64,000 nt of DNA from the NCBI GenBank assembly GCA_965200825.1, contig OZ241385.1, positions 2,790,001 through 2,854,000 of the forward strand, read 5' to 3'. A program made the position numbers and the translations under genes. This document shows, piece by piece, positions 33,621-42,291 of the stretch. Each line of letters begins with the position of its first letter. The first letter of the stretch is position 1. Below the pieces are notes generated by a model that saw only the letters and a list, made by a program, of their open reading frames with translations, was not told where the DNA came from and made no database searches. Origin of the DNA: Bin80 sp026709335. Its GTDB lineage: Bacteria; Bacteroidota; Rhodothermia; Rhodothermales; Bin80.

Positions 33621-34957
33621 TTTTCTTCAATCCATTCGTCGGCGGTAAGCGAAAAAAATTCATTGAATGGGATCGCGTTCGCGCTTGGGCCTACCTCCAT
33701 TATTCTGGCATTTTTGGAGCGAGCTTTGAATTCGTCCAAACCTCGACGTGCTTGTGTATTGCCACTCTTCACTTCCACTCCCAGTAAATGGGGTCCACGG
33801 GAAATGACGAAATCGACTTCATACTTTCCACTATCGCGCCTCCAATAGTGAATGTGGGTCGCAGTATCCTTGGTATTCTGTAAATGTGCCCCTACGGCAC
33901 TTTCAACGATGCGTCCCCAAAAGGATCGGTCGGCCTGTGCCTCATGAAAAGAATAACCGGATGTAGCCGTCATGAGCGCCGTATTTAGAACGTTGAGTTT
34001 CGGGGAACTGTTTCTGCTTCGGTACGGAGATTTTGAGTATTGATCCAGGGCCACAATCAGGCCTGCATCAGACAGTAATTTTAGATAGTCTGCCAGTGTG
34101 GTTGCATTGCCTTTATCCTGGAGTTTGCTCAGCAGCTTGTTGTAGGAAATAATTTGCCCAGAATAGCGTGATGCGAAATCAATCAATTGATGCATCAGAG
34201 CGGGATTATTGATACGCTTTAGTCCCATGATATCCCGTTCAATGACGGGGGTCATTATTGAGTTAAGAATGTAGTTTCGCCACCGGCGTAGCGTTATTCC
34301 TTTTGGTTCACGCCTGAAGGGTTCGGGGTAGCCCCCAAAAAACATAAATTGCTCAATCGTGAGCCCAAAAGCTTGGGTCATTTCAGGAAGTGACCAATGT
34401 GTGATTCGATAAGAATCGAAGCGACCTGCAAGACTTTCATTCCGCCCGATCATCAATTGCCAGGGGGCAGATCCTAAAATCACTATTTGAAGTGGATACT
34501 CCTCCCTTCGGTCGGTATCCCAAAGTCCCTTTACAATGTTTGACCAGCGTGGAATAATTTGGATTTCGTCAATCATAAGAACCAATCCCCGCTCTGACTT
34601 CATAGATTCTCGACGAGCTGCTTTCCAAATTTCGACAAGTATTTGTTCATCGGGTGAGGCTCCCGCCGCCATAATTGTACCTGTATCAAAAGAATCGTCA
34701 AAATTGCCTCCAACTCTTAGGTTACCATCATCCGATCTGATTCTAAACCAGTCGGATTCATCAGAATTGAAATCATCCATTGGTATATACCAGCACGGGA
34801 TCTTCGACTTAATCAACTTTTGGCGGACCTGAAGAGCAATTGTTGTCTTTCCCACCTGTCGGGGGCCATTGATGGCTATTATTGAGGTGTGCTCCTTTCT
34901 TGATAACTCCTTGAAGAGGCGACTTACATGAGATCGCTCAAAAATTTGTCTGCTCAT
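33605..34957 (-). CDS. AAA_14 / DUF4143 ATP-binding protein
   Basis: A 450-residue P-loop ATPase. The AAA_14 domain has Walker A AINGPRQVGKTTIALQ, Walker B GLVLMIDEIQIIPRW and a sensor in VILGSAPWQLM. The DUF4143 part has FGGYPEPFRREP, a winged-helix-like segment (ISYNKLLSKLQDKGNATTLA) and a C-terminal PD-(D/E)XK-like core with KYEVDFVISRGPHLLGVEVK. Such proteins are common, usually single, and of unknown function. Here it is the first gene of a two-gene unit, overlapping the giant NTPase gene downstream by 16 bases. That coupling suggests a joint function. Confidence 0.85.
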   Translation of the reverse strand: MSRQIFERSHVSRLFKELSRKEHTSIIAINGPRQVGKTTIALQVRQKLIKSKIPCWYIPMDDFNSDESDWFRIRSDDGNLRVGGNFDDSFDTGTIMAAGASPDEQILVEIWKAARRESMKSERGLVLMIDEIQIIPRWSNIVKGLWDTDRREEYPLQIVILGSAPWQLMIGRNESLAGRFDSYRITHWSLPEMTQAFGLTIEQFMFFGGYPEPFRREPKGITLRRWRNYILNSIMTPVIERDIMGLKRINNPALMHQLIDFASRYSGQIISYNKLLSKLQDKGNATTLADYLKLLSDAGLIVALDQYSKSPYRSRNSSPKLNVLNTALMTATSGYSFHEAQADRSFWGRIVESAVGAHLQNTKDTATHIHYWRRDSGKYEVDFVISRGPHLLGVEVKSGNTQARRGLDEFKARSKNARIMEVGPSANAIPFNEFFSLTADEWIEEKCVRL

Positions 34958-35294
34958 ACTTTTTACTGAATAAATTTCCGCAGTACAGTACTTTTTATTT
35001 CATTTCTTGTTTCATTCACAGGAATTGTGTTATTCCGGCAAATCTGTCTGCGAAGTATGAGATCACTGATTCGGCAGCAGAAGTGCTTCCAAAGATTTCG
35101 TTCAATTCGTTTGGGTATTTTCTGGACGGGCACTACTTAGGGACCTTGCCAAGTATGTGGAGGAATCCAAGTCTATGCTCTCTGTACTGTAATGTGCAGG
35201 GACATGAAGATAGTTGGTATGCAAGTGATCCGGGAACAAGATCCACCTCATAATATTTTCAGTGCAGATTATAACTCCAGCGAAATATCTAACC
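34958..35294. other. Divergent intergenic region of the candidate defence unit
   Basis: The 337 bases between the DUF4143 gene (leftward) and the periplasmic protein gene (rightward) hold no convincing gene; short frames here lack protein-like composition. The part next to 34957 is A/T rich (for example TACTTTTTATTTCATTTC) and is the likely promoter of the leftward two-gene unit. I see no clear palindrome or riboswitch. Confidence 0.4.
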
Positions 35295-36080
35295 ATGAAA
35301 TATCTACCCGTACTTTTCGTTTTTCTATTGCCAACCCTGGCGTTTGCACAGGATACTCCAAATCCCCCGATGGAGGGATTCAATATGGATGCCTCCGATC
35401 CTCGTGCCATAGAAATTGCAGATCAGGTGATGGCAAACATGGGAGGGCGTGCAGCATGGGATCAGGTCCGTCACTTGAGCTGGACTCTCTTTGGAGAAGA
35501 TCATGTGTGGGATAAGTGGACGGGTAGATTTCGATGGCAGGGAGACAGTACGGTTGTACTCATGAATATCCATACCATGGAGGGGCATGCCTTCACCAAT
35601 GGCAATGAGATTGTAGATGCGGATGAATATCTTGCTAGTGCTCACAGAGACTGGATTAATGCAGGTTACTGGCTTATGATGCCATACAAGCTTAAAGATT
35701 CGGGAGTCACGCTGGGGTATAAAGGGGAAGAGCTAATGGCGAATGGTGAGGAAGCATATGTTTTGACTCTAAGGTTTGATGGTGTAGGGGTCACGCCGAA
35801 TAACGGATATGACGTGTACGTAGGTAAAGAGAAAAACCTGGTTCAGCAGTGGTCTTTCTATGCAAATGCTGATGCAGACGAACCCAATTTCACTGGAACC
35901 TGGGAAGGGTATAAAAGCTATGACGGAATCCTTCTAGCGGATACCCGAACAGATGTAGAGGACGAGTCAAATATCCGAACGATCACGAATCTCGGAGTTT
36001 ACCCGGACCTGCCTGATTCAGTATTTGAGGATCCCAATTGGATGGATCTTGCTTCGCTTGAAGAATACGGTACTCACTGA
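35295..36080 (+). CDS. Periplasmic protein of unknown function, possibly LolA/outer-membrane lipoprotein-sorting-like
   Basis: A 261-residue exported protein. The ATG at 35295 gives the signal peptide MKYLPVLFVFLLPTLAFAQ; the frame opens 11 codons earlier without benefit. The mature part starts with an acidic stretch and IADQVMANMGGRAAWDQVRHL, then many short beta strands (GRFRWQGDSTVVLMNI, YDVYVGKEKNLVQQW). The pattern resembles lipid-carrier folds of the LolA/LolB type, but I see no diagnostic motif. It converges with glgP and overlaps it by seven bases. Confidence 0.6.
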   Translation: MKYLPVLFVFLLPTLAFAQDTPNPPMEGFNMDASDPRAIEIADQVMANMGGRAAWDQVRHLSWTLFGEDHVWDKWTGRFRWQGDSTVVLMNIHTMEGHAFTNGNEIVDADEYLASAHRDWINAGYWLMMPYKLKDSGVTLGYKGEELMANGEEAYVLTLRFDGVGVTPNNGYDVYVGKEKNLVQQWSFYANADADEPNFTGTWEGYKSYDGILLADTRTDVEDESNIRTITNLGVYPDLPDSVFEDPNWMDLASLEEYGTH

Positions 36081-38650
36081 GCCCAAGTCATGAGCTGAGA
36101 GCAGCGCAGCAGAGTGTGATTCCCTCGTTTTGGGAGAACGCGGACTGTGTATCCGATGGCACCGCTTCTATTGCAAGTGACGTGATCGATTTCGTATGAG
36201 TGGATGTTATCGTGCTCACCAGCTTTCATCAGTTTCATAGGCGTGGCGACTGCATCAACAATTTCTCCATTATTTGCAACGAGACCCATGTACAACTGCA
36301 CTTCTACATCCTCGGGCAGGAGAGAGCCCAGTATTACATCAGCCCTGATCGAGAAGGAAGCTCCCACCTGCAACTGACCTTGAGGACCATTCTTATGGAC
36401 GTGGACCTGAACGTGAGGCCATGCCGTTTTTATTTTCTGTTCCCAATCAGATAGCGCACGTGCCCCTTCCATGTCCCGGGCATAGAGTTCCTTCGTACGA
36501 GCGGCGGCAATCAGGTAGGCCTGTTCGGCGTACTGCTGAACCATTCGGTGTGTGTTGAAGAAGCTACTGTGAACAGCAATGGATCGTTTCATGCGGGCAA
36601 TCCATTCAAGGGGTAGTCCTTCGGAGGAACGCTCATAGAAGATTGGTACAATCTCGTGTTCAAGTTTATCATATAGATCTTCGGCGTCCCGTTCATCCTG
36701 ATAGTCAGAATTTTCAATGATTTCGCTGCTACCGATGGACCAGCCAATTGATGGATCATAACCTTCATCCCACCATCCATCCAGGATACTGAGGTTCAAT
36801 CCCCCATTCGCCGCCGCTTTCATTCCACTGGTACCACTTGCTTCCCTGGGGCGTCGCGGAGTATTGAGCCACAGATCCACACCCTGGACAAGATCACGTG
36901 CAATCGCCATGTCGTAATCTTCCAGAAAAACGATATGATTGCGTAATGCCTCTGTGTGGGATGCAGCAACAATCTTCTGGATCAATTCCTTGCCGGGTTG
37001 ATCGCGGGGATGGGCTTTTCCTGCAAAAATGATCTGAACCGGGTAGGCAGGATTGGTGAGAATCTTTGTAAGTCTCTCGAGATTCCTGAGAAACAGGCTC
37101 GCGCGTTTGTAGGTAGCAAATCTTCTGGCAAACCCGATGGTCAGAGCATTTGGGTCAAGAATTGTTTTTGTCTGGGCAATGTCTTTCGCAGGTGCCTCAA
37201 GTCGAAGCAGTCGGGATTGCAGAGATCGACGTGCCTGTAAGATTAGATGCTCTTTACATGCAAAATGCATGTGCCACAGCAAATCATCAGGTATTTGCTC
37301 AGCATGCATCCATTGAGATTTGGTGATCGTTTCTTCTCGCCAGCGAGGTCCAACATAGCGATCAATATGCCGCTTCAGTGAGCTGGAAATCCAGGATGAT
37401 ATGTGAATTCCGTTGGTTACATGGCCAATGGGGACTTCGTTTTCCGGTAAGGAGGGCCAGAGGTTTTGCCACATAGCTCGACTGACTTCTCCGTGTAATC
37501 TGGCGACTCCATTGCATGCGCTGCTCATACGCAGTGCGAGCTTTGTCATCCCAAAAAATTCCTCCTCCTGGTCTGGGTCTTCCCTTCCAAGTGCCATAAA
37601 TTCACGGCGATCCAGGCCCAGTGATTTTTTAGCATAGGATAGCATGTATCGGTCCATCAATTCAGGTGGAAATCGATCATGGCCTGCTTCAACAGGAGTA
37701 TGCGTAGTAAAGACAACACTTGCGGCAGTAGCGGTTCGAGCCTCTTCAAAAGACAGACTATGTTCCTGCATCAACTGACTGGTCCGATCCAATGTCAGAA
37801 AAGCGGAGTGGCCTTCATTCAGATGAAATACCTGAGGTTTGATTCCCAATAGCTGTAAGGCTCGATACCCTCCGATTCCGAGCATAATTTCTTGTCGGAT
37901 CCGAAGTTCATTTCCCCCTCCATAGAGATAATCTGTCAAATTTCGATCCTCATCATGCTCATTGGCATTGAAATTGGTGTCAAGTAAGTAAAGAGGAGTT
38001 CGTCCGACCTGTAGTCGCCAGATTCTGGCAAATACAGTTCGTTCACCGATTTCAACGCTTACCTGTAGTGGCGTGCCGTTTGAATCATGTTCGAGAATCA
38101 GCGGCAGGTTGGCAAAATCATTCTCTACATGTGATTCTTTCTGCCAGCCGTCTGCGTCCAGATGTTGGCTGAAATATCCCTGCTGATACATCAAGCCAAC
38201 GCCCACTATTGGAATACCAAGGTCACTGGCACTCTTGAGATGGTCACCCGCAAGTACACCAAGCCCTCCTGCGAAAATTTTAACGCACTCTGTAACCCCA
38301 AATTCTGCTGAAAAATATGCTGTCAGCAATCCATTGTTTTTGTGTGTGCGGGAATACCAGGTTGAGTCCGCTTTCATATAGGTGTCAAAGGAAGCACACA
38401 CTTCGTTGAGGTGAGCGACAAAGCCTTCATCTTTGGCAAGTTCTTCCAGCCGAGATACAGGCAGTTGTGTCAACATCAACACCGGATTATGCCCAGAACT
38501 GTTCCAGAGTTCTTCATCCAGCCTTTGGAAGAGGGCAACAGTGTCATCATCCCAGGCCCAACGAGCGTTGTAGGCCAGTTCTTGTAATCTCTCTAATGAT
38601 GAAGGCAGAGAGGGGGTACTGGTGAAAATACGTACAGGTTTGGGAATCAT
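36074..38650 (-). CDS. glgP: Alpha-glucan phosphorylase (GlgP family with DUF3417 N-terminus)
   Basis: An 858-residue PLP-dependent phosphorylase that releases glucose-1-phosphate from glycogen or maltodextrin. The N-terminal DUF3417-type segment has LQELAYNARWAWDDDTVALF. Active-site regions are YFSAEFGVTECVKIFAGGLG, VFHLNEGHSAFL, TTHTPVEAGHDRFP, IGHVTNGIHISSW and the PLP segment EASGTSGMKAAANGGLNLS. This is the short phosphorylase type seen in bacteria, archaea and plants. Its start codon lies only nine bases from the end of the TnpB element, and on the same strand, so its native promoter has been displaced and read-through from the element is possible. Confidence 0.93.
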   Translation of the reverse strand: MIPKPVRIFTSTPSLPSSLERLQELAYNARWAWDDDTVALFQRLDEELWNSSGHNPVLMLTQLPVSRLEELAKDEGFVAHLNEVCASFDTYMKADSTWYSRTHKNNGLLTAYFSAEFGVTECVKIFAGGLGVLAGDHLKSASDLGIPIVGVGLMYQQGYFSQHLDADGWQKESHVENDFANLPLILEHDSNGTPLQVSVEIGERTVFARIWRLQVGRTPLYLLDTNFNANEHDEDRNLTDYLYGGGNELRIRQEIMLGIGGYRALQLLGIKPQVFHLNEGHSAFLTLDRTSQLMQEHSLSFEEARTATAASVVFTTHTPVEAGHDRFPPELMDRYMLSYAKKSLGLDRREFMALGREDPDQEEEFFGMTKLALRMSSACNGVARLHGEVSRAMWQNLWPSLPENEVPIGHVTNGIHISSWISSSLKRHIDRYVGPRWREETITKSQWMHAEQIPDDLLWHMHFACKEHLILQARRSLQSRLLRLEAPAKDIAQTKTILDPNALTIGFARRFATYKRASLFLRNLERLTKILTNPAYPVQIIFAGKAHPRDQPGKELIQKIVAASHTEALRNHIVFLEDYDMAIARDLVQGVDLWLNTPRRPREASGTSGMKAAANGGLNLSILDGWWDEGYDPSIGWSIGSSEIIENSDYQDERDAEDLYDKLEHEIVPIFYERSSEGLPLEWIARMKRSIAVHSSFFNTHRMVQQYAEQAYLIAAARTKELYARDMEGARALSDWEQKIKTAWPHVQVHVHKNGPQGQLQVGASFSIRADVILGSLLPEDVEVQLYMGLVANNGEIVDAVATPMKLMKAGEHDNIHSYEIDHVTCNRSGAIGYTVRVLPKRGNHTLLRCSQLMTWAQ

Positions 38651-38658
38651 TATTTATG

Positions 38659-38680
38659 GGAATTATATACGTGAGTAACC
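38659..38680 (+). repeat. Left inverted repeat of the TnpB element
   Basis: A 22-bp sequence starting GGAATTATATACGTGAG, identical to the reverse complement of 40008-40029. On the minus strand it encodes the tnpB C-terminus (about GYSRI and stop). Its outer end lies nine bases from the glgP start codon. Confidence 0.85.
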
Positions 38681-39907
38681 GTATCCATTTGACGGATCAA
38701 TGGGGTTCCTAACGGAAACGCCCCTCCCGCGTCCAGTAGCCCCAATCCCGGAGGCCAAGATATTTGCAGACGCGTTCAGATCTGCATGATCCGCATGGCC
38801 ACAGGCCATACACTTAAACTTGCTTTGTGTCTTTCGATTATTCTTCGCTACGTGTCCACACTGATTGCAGGTTTGAGACGTATACTTTGGATTCACGGTA
38901 ATAATCCTGCTGAATTTGCAATCGCAATACTGGTTGAATCTGCCCCATGAAGAGTTTAGGATTACGCGGTTTAACCCCGACTTTGCTTTCACATTCTTGC
39001 CAGGTTTGTCTACCGCTCCCTTGGCACTCTTGGACATCCTCTGGATCCCCAGATCCTCTCGTACCAGAGTTTCAGCCTTCCGTGCCAGTATCTTGCTGTT
39101 GTGATGATCTTGATTCTTTCTTGCATTCTTCTGACCACGTTTCCACTTCGCAATCTTTTGCTTGGTTGCGGCTCTACGGTTTGAGCCGTTCTTCTGTCTT
39201 GCCAATTTGCGCTGATAGCGTTTAATTCGAGCTTCTTTCACGTCCGGCTTCTTGATCTCTAACATCCCTTGCTCGCCTTCCGAAGATGTCCACGCTACGT
39301 TGTACGTATTTAGATCCACACCAACAGCCACGCCGTTCTCCGTCTTTTCAGGGGGCGGAATCTTGTAAATCACGCTCATCTTCCAGTACCGCCCCTCTTT
39401 CCTTACCGTCAACTCAACTGCCTCACCGTCCGGATAAGGATTACCCCCTTTCCTTCGAAACTTCATCCACCCAATCTTCTGGATGTATACGCTGTCATTC
39501 ACAATCTTGAATAGGTCTTTTGTTGCTGTAAACGAATCTGTATGCTTGTGCTTCCTGTGAAAATCAGGACGGTTCGCCGTGCCCTTGAAACACTTCTGCC
39601 ACGCATCCGCCTGATTCTTAAGTGTGTATTTGACAATATTCGCAGAATACTCTTGCAACCATTCTATGGAATGGCGCAACTTCGTAAACCGCTTTCCCAG
39701 AGAGAAATAGGTCAGCTTAGGATTTTCTTTGGTTTCGTCTTGGTACTCTTCATTACATTCGGCAAGGATGGCGTTCCACGTAAATCGACATGCACCCGCT
39801 AATCCTGCCAACTTCTTTGCCTTGCCTTGCGTACCCGGACAAAGACGGTACTCAATTCCTCGGTAGGAACAGTCCTGCGCTTTCTTGTTTGAATCCCTTG
39901 CGGGCAT
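38663..39907 (-). CDS. tnpB: RNA-guided endonuclease TnpB (IS200/IS605-family OrfB)
   Basis: A protein of about 414 residues from the ATG at 39907; the frame is open to 40006, right at the right inverted repeat. The N-terminal region has LAGLAGACRFTWNAILAEC and the RuvC-like nuclease has Asp in VGVDLNTYNVAW, Glu in LVREDLGIQRMSK and the last Asp in HADHADLNASANILA. Between them is a four-Cys zinc finger (CNQCG, then CMACG). All catalytic residues look intact. TnpB proteins cut DNA using an omegaRNA made from the 3' end of the gene and element. The start at 39907 follows a hairpin at 39938-39965. Confidence 0.9.
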   Translation of the reverse strand: MPARDSNKKAQDCSYRGIEYRLCPGTQGKAKKLAGLAGACRFTWNAILAECNEEYQDETKENPKLTYFSLGKRFTKLRHSIEWLQEYSANIVKYTLKNQADAWQKCFKGTANRPDFHRKHKHTDSFTATKDLFKIVNDSVYIQKIGWMKFRRKGGNPYPDGEAVELTVRKEGRYWKMSVIYKIPPPEKTENGVAVGVDLNTYNVAWTSSEGEQGMLEIKKPDVKEARIKRYQRKLARQKNGSNRRAATKQKIAKWKRGQKNARKNQDHHNSKILARKAETLVREDLGIQRMSKSAKGAVDKPGKNVKAKSGLNRVILNSSWGRFNQYCDCKFSRIITVNPKYTSQTCNQCGHVAKNNRKTQSKFKCMACGHADHADLNASANILASGIGATGRGRGVSVRNPIDPSNGYGYSRI

Positions 39908-39937
39908 GGTATCAGTGTAAGTGATGCTATGGTAAGC

Positions 39938-39965
39938 AATAGGTTGGATTGCAGTCCAGCCTATT
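39938..39965. repeat. Subterminal hairpin near the tnpB start
   Basis: Eleven bases at 39938-39948 pair with 39955-39965 around a 6-base loop, with one G-T wobble. The position, upstream of the preferred tnpB start and inside the element end, is where IS200/IS605 left ends carry the palindrome recognised by TnpA. Confidence 0.55.
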
Positions 39966-40007
39966 GTGTCCGTATACCCGTGCATCTTATTAAAGTTCCA
40001 ACCCATT

Positions 40008-40029
40008 GGTTACTCACGTATATAATTCC
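40008..40029 (-). repeat. Right inverted repeat of the TnpB element
   Basis: Exact reverse complement of 38659-38680. Beyond it, A/T-rich sequence leads to the DUF1611 gene. No direct repeat flanking both ends is evident. Confidence 0.85.
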
Positions 40030-40104
40030 AATAATTTTCTTGAATGAATAATCAAACACAACATGATTATGGCAAGGCCTGGACCACAATTAATATGATT
40101 ATAT

Positions 40105-41154
40105 ATGGAGAAACGTGCACTTATACTTGCGAATGGTCTATTTGATAGCGTTTTTGCGAAAACGACGCATGGGCTTATACGGGGGCCGAGTCGATATGAA
40201 ATATTGGGGGTGATTGATCCAGAGCATGCGGGTCAGGATGCGGGGGCCGTACTAGATGGGTATGAGCGGGGAATTCGGTTCTACCGTTCGATGACTGATG
40301 CGCTGCAGCATCTATCTGCTACTCCAACCCACTGTGTGGTCGGAGTGGCAACCGTTGGTGGGGTACTTCCTAGTGCTCTGAAGGAGGATCTTTTCGTGGC
40401 AGCATCAGCAGGCCTGACACTGGTGAATGGGCTCCATCAGTTGCTTTCCGATGATGCTGAACTTGCAAAGGTAGCCAAGGGAGGCATCATTGATCTGCGC
40501 AAGCCCCGACCTGCTTCCGAGCTACGGTTCTGGACAGGTGAAATTCTTTCTGTTCCTACCCCGCGTATTGCAGTCCTCGGGATGGATTGTGCAATTGGCA
40601 AGCGGACTACGGCCATGCTTATGCAGAAGAGTTTTCTGGAACAAGGTATCGCAACAGAGGTCATCTATACGGGGCAAACCGGCTGGTTGCAGGGCATGAA
40701 ATACGGGTTTATTTTCGATGCGACCTTGAATGATTTTGTGTCGGGAGAGTTGGAGCGTGCAATTGTGCAATGTTATCAGGAAACGAAGCCGGATGTGATC
40801 CTTTTGGAAGGACAATCTGCACTTCGGAATCCGGCCGGCCCCGCCGGCTCCGAGTTTATCTGCTCTGCCCAGGCATCAGGAGTGATTTTTCAGCATGCTC
40901 CCGCCCGAATTCACTTTGAAGATTTTGAGCATCTTGACTGCATGCTCCCGCCATTAGCTGAGGAGATTGAACTTATCCGTCTTCTCGGTTCGGAGGTATG
41001 GGGAGTTTCGCTGTTCACCCGAGGACTCGGTCCTGCTCAAGCGGCAAAGATCGCCACAGAACTGGAAGCAAAGCATCAAATTCCGGTCATTAGATCGCTG
41101 GAGGATGGTGTTGAGCGCTTGGTCACCACGATCAGAGAGAGGTTGAATTTATGA
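40105..41154 (+). CDS. DUF1611 P-loop protein (partner of dipeptide epimerase)
   Basis: A 349-residue cytoplasmic protein. It begins RALILANGLFDSVFAKTTHG and has a P-loop variant, LGMDCAIGKRTTAMLMQKSF, then VIYTGQTGWLQGMKYGFIFD and DVILLEGQSALRNPAG. Members of DUF1611 are found next to L-Ala-D/L-Glu-type epimerases, and here the stop overlaps the epimerase start (ATGA at 41151). A role in peptide or cell-wall amino-acid metabolism is suggested by this pairing; the reaction is unknown. The ATG at 40105 is preceded by a short A/T-rich gap from the TnpB element. Confidence 0.85.
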   Translation: MEKRALILANGLFDSVFAKTTHGLIRGPSRYEILGVIDPEHAGQDAGAVLDGYERGIRFYRSMTDALQHLSATPTHCVVGVATVGGVLPSALKEDLFVAASAGLTLVNGLHQLLSDDAELAKVAKGGIIDLRKPRPASELRFWTGEILSVPTPRIAVLGMDCAIGKRTTAMLMQKSFLEQGIATEVIYTGQTGWLQGMKYGFIFDATLNDFVSGELERAIVQCYQETKPDVILLEGQSALRNPAGPAGSEFICSAQASGVIFQHAPARIHFEDFEHLDCMLPPLAEEIELIRLLGSEVWGVSLFTRGLGPAQAAKIATELEAKHQIPVIRSLEDGVERLVTTIRERLNL

Positions 41155-42215
41155 TCATTCGCGATGTGGAGACCTGGACTGATCGGCTTCCTCTGACCCG
41201 CCCTTATGTGATTGCAACTCGGGAGGTCAGTACGGTTGATTTACATTTTGTCCGACTGGAAGGGGACCATGGAGCTATTGGTCTTGGATGTGCAGCACCT
41301 ACTGCAGTCACGGAAGAAAATCCAGAGGATAGCTTTGAAATGATGAGCTCGGTTGCCCATGATTTTCTGAAAGGGCACGATCCGCAACTCATCCGGGTGC
41401 TGACCCGGGAACTGCGAGAGAGATGCGCATGGTATCTCTCCGCTATGGCTGCTCTAGATATGGCTCTTTATGATCTATTAGCACGTAGCATTAATGTGCC
41501 TCTGGCAGCTATGTTAGGAAGGCCTATGAGATCATTGCCGACGTCAATTACAATTGGAATCCTGCCCTTGGAAGAAACCCTTACAGAAGCTCGCGAATAC
41601 GTTGAGCGCGGGTTCACCTGCCTGAAGGTTAAGTTGGGATTGAATTACGATGAAGATATAGAACGTTTACGAGCTCTGCGATCAATCTGTGACTCCGAAA
41701 TTCATATCCGTGTGGATGCAAATCAGGGATACACCATTGAACAGACGAAGGATCTGATTCGCGAATCTCAGGCATTGAATCTTGAACTCATTGAGCAACC
41801 CCTCCTCAGAGGAAATGAAACTCGGATGCTCGAGCTCCCGGAACGGGATCGCCGCATTATGGCTGCTGACGAGAGCCTTCTTGGACCATTGGATGCAATT
41901 GGATTGGTTTCTGAGATGCCATTTGGGATCTGGAATATCAAACTCATGAAATGTGGCGGGATTACAGGTGCATTAGAAATCGCACGTATGGCACAGTTGG
42001 CGGGGATTGACCTGATGTGGGGCTGCATGGATGAGAGCGTAATCAGTATCACTGCTGCTCTGCATGCTGCATATGCCTGCCCAAGGACAAAATATCTGGA
42101 TCTGGATGGAAGTTTTGATCTTTCCAGAGATACGGCGCTCGGAGGATTCACTTTGGCAGATGGATCCCTGCACCTCACAGGCGAACCTGGGCTTGGGGTA
42201 ACACTTGATCAATGA
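41151..42215 (+). CDS. Dipeptide epimerase (enolase superfamily, L-Ala-D/L-Glu epimerase-like)
   Basis: A 354-residue enzyme of the muconate-lactonizing subgroup. Catalytic Lys residues lie in CLKVKLGLNYDED and WNIKLMKCGGITG; metal ligands are in IHIRVDANQGY, ELIEQPLLRGN and IMAADESLLG. The C-terminal barrel segment WGCMDESVISITAALHAAYA fits dipeptide epimerases that convert L-Ala-D-Glu to L-Ala-L-Glu during murein recycling. Substrate choice within the group cannot be read with certainty. It is translationally coupled to the DUF1611 gene. Confidence 0.88.
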   Translation: MIIRDVETWTDRLPLTRPYVIATREVSTVDLHFVRLEGDHGAIGLGCAAPTAVTEENPEDSFEMMSSVAHDFLKGHDPQLIRVLTRELRERCAWYLSAMAALDMALYDLLARSINVPLAAMLGRPMRSLPTSITIGILPLEETLTEAREYVERGFTCLKVKLGLNYDEDIERLRALRSICDSEIHIRVDANQGYTIEQTKDLIRESQALNLELIEQPLLRGNETRMLELPERDRRIMAADESLLGPLDAIGLVSEMPFGIWNIKLMKCGGITGALEIARMAQLAGIDLMWGCMDESVISITAALHAAYACPRTKYLDLDGSFDLSRDTALGGFTLADGSLHLTGEPGLGVTLDQ

Positions 42216-42291
42216 TTCCCGGTGATATGGATTATCTCTATTATTATTGCCGCCCTACAAATTTGAATCCAAAGGCGTCCTCGCTATTCGG

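Larger units (their letters stand above)
38659..40029 (-). mobile_element. TnpB-only insertion element bounded by perfect 22-bp inverted repeats
   Basis: The element spans two 22-bp sequences, 38659-38680 and 40008-40029, which are exact reverse complements. One gene, tnpB, fills it; no tnpA (Y1 or serine recombinase) is present, so it is probably non-autonomous. The left repeat includes the last codons and stop of tnpB. I see no clear target duplication outside the repeats. Classical IS200/IS605 elements have subterminal hairpins rather than terminal inverted repeats, so the ends are unusual. It sits between glgP and the DUF1611 gene. Confidence 0.7.
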
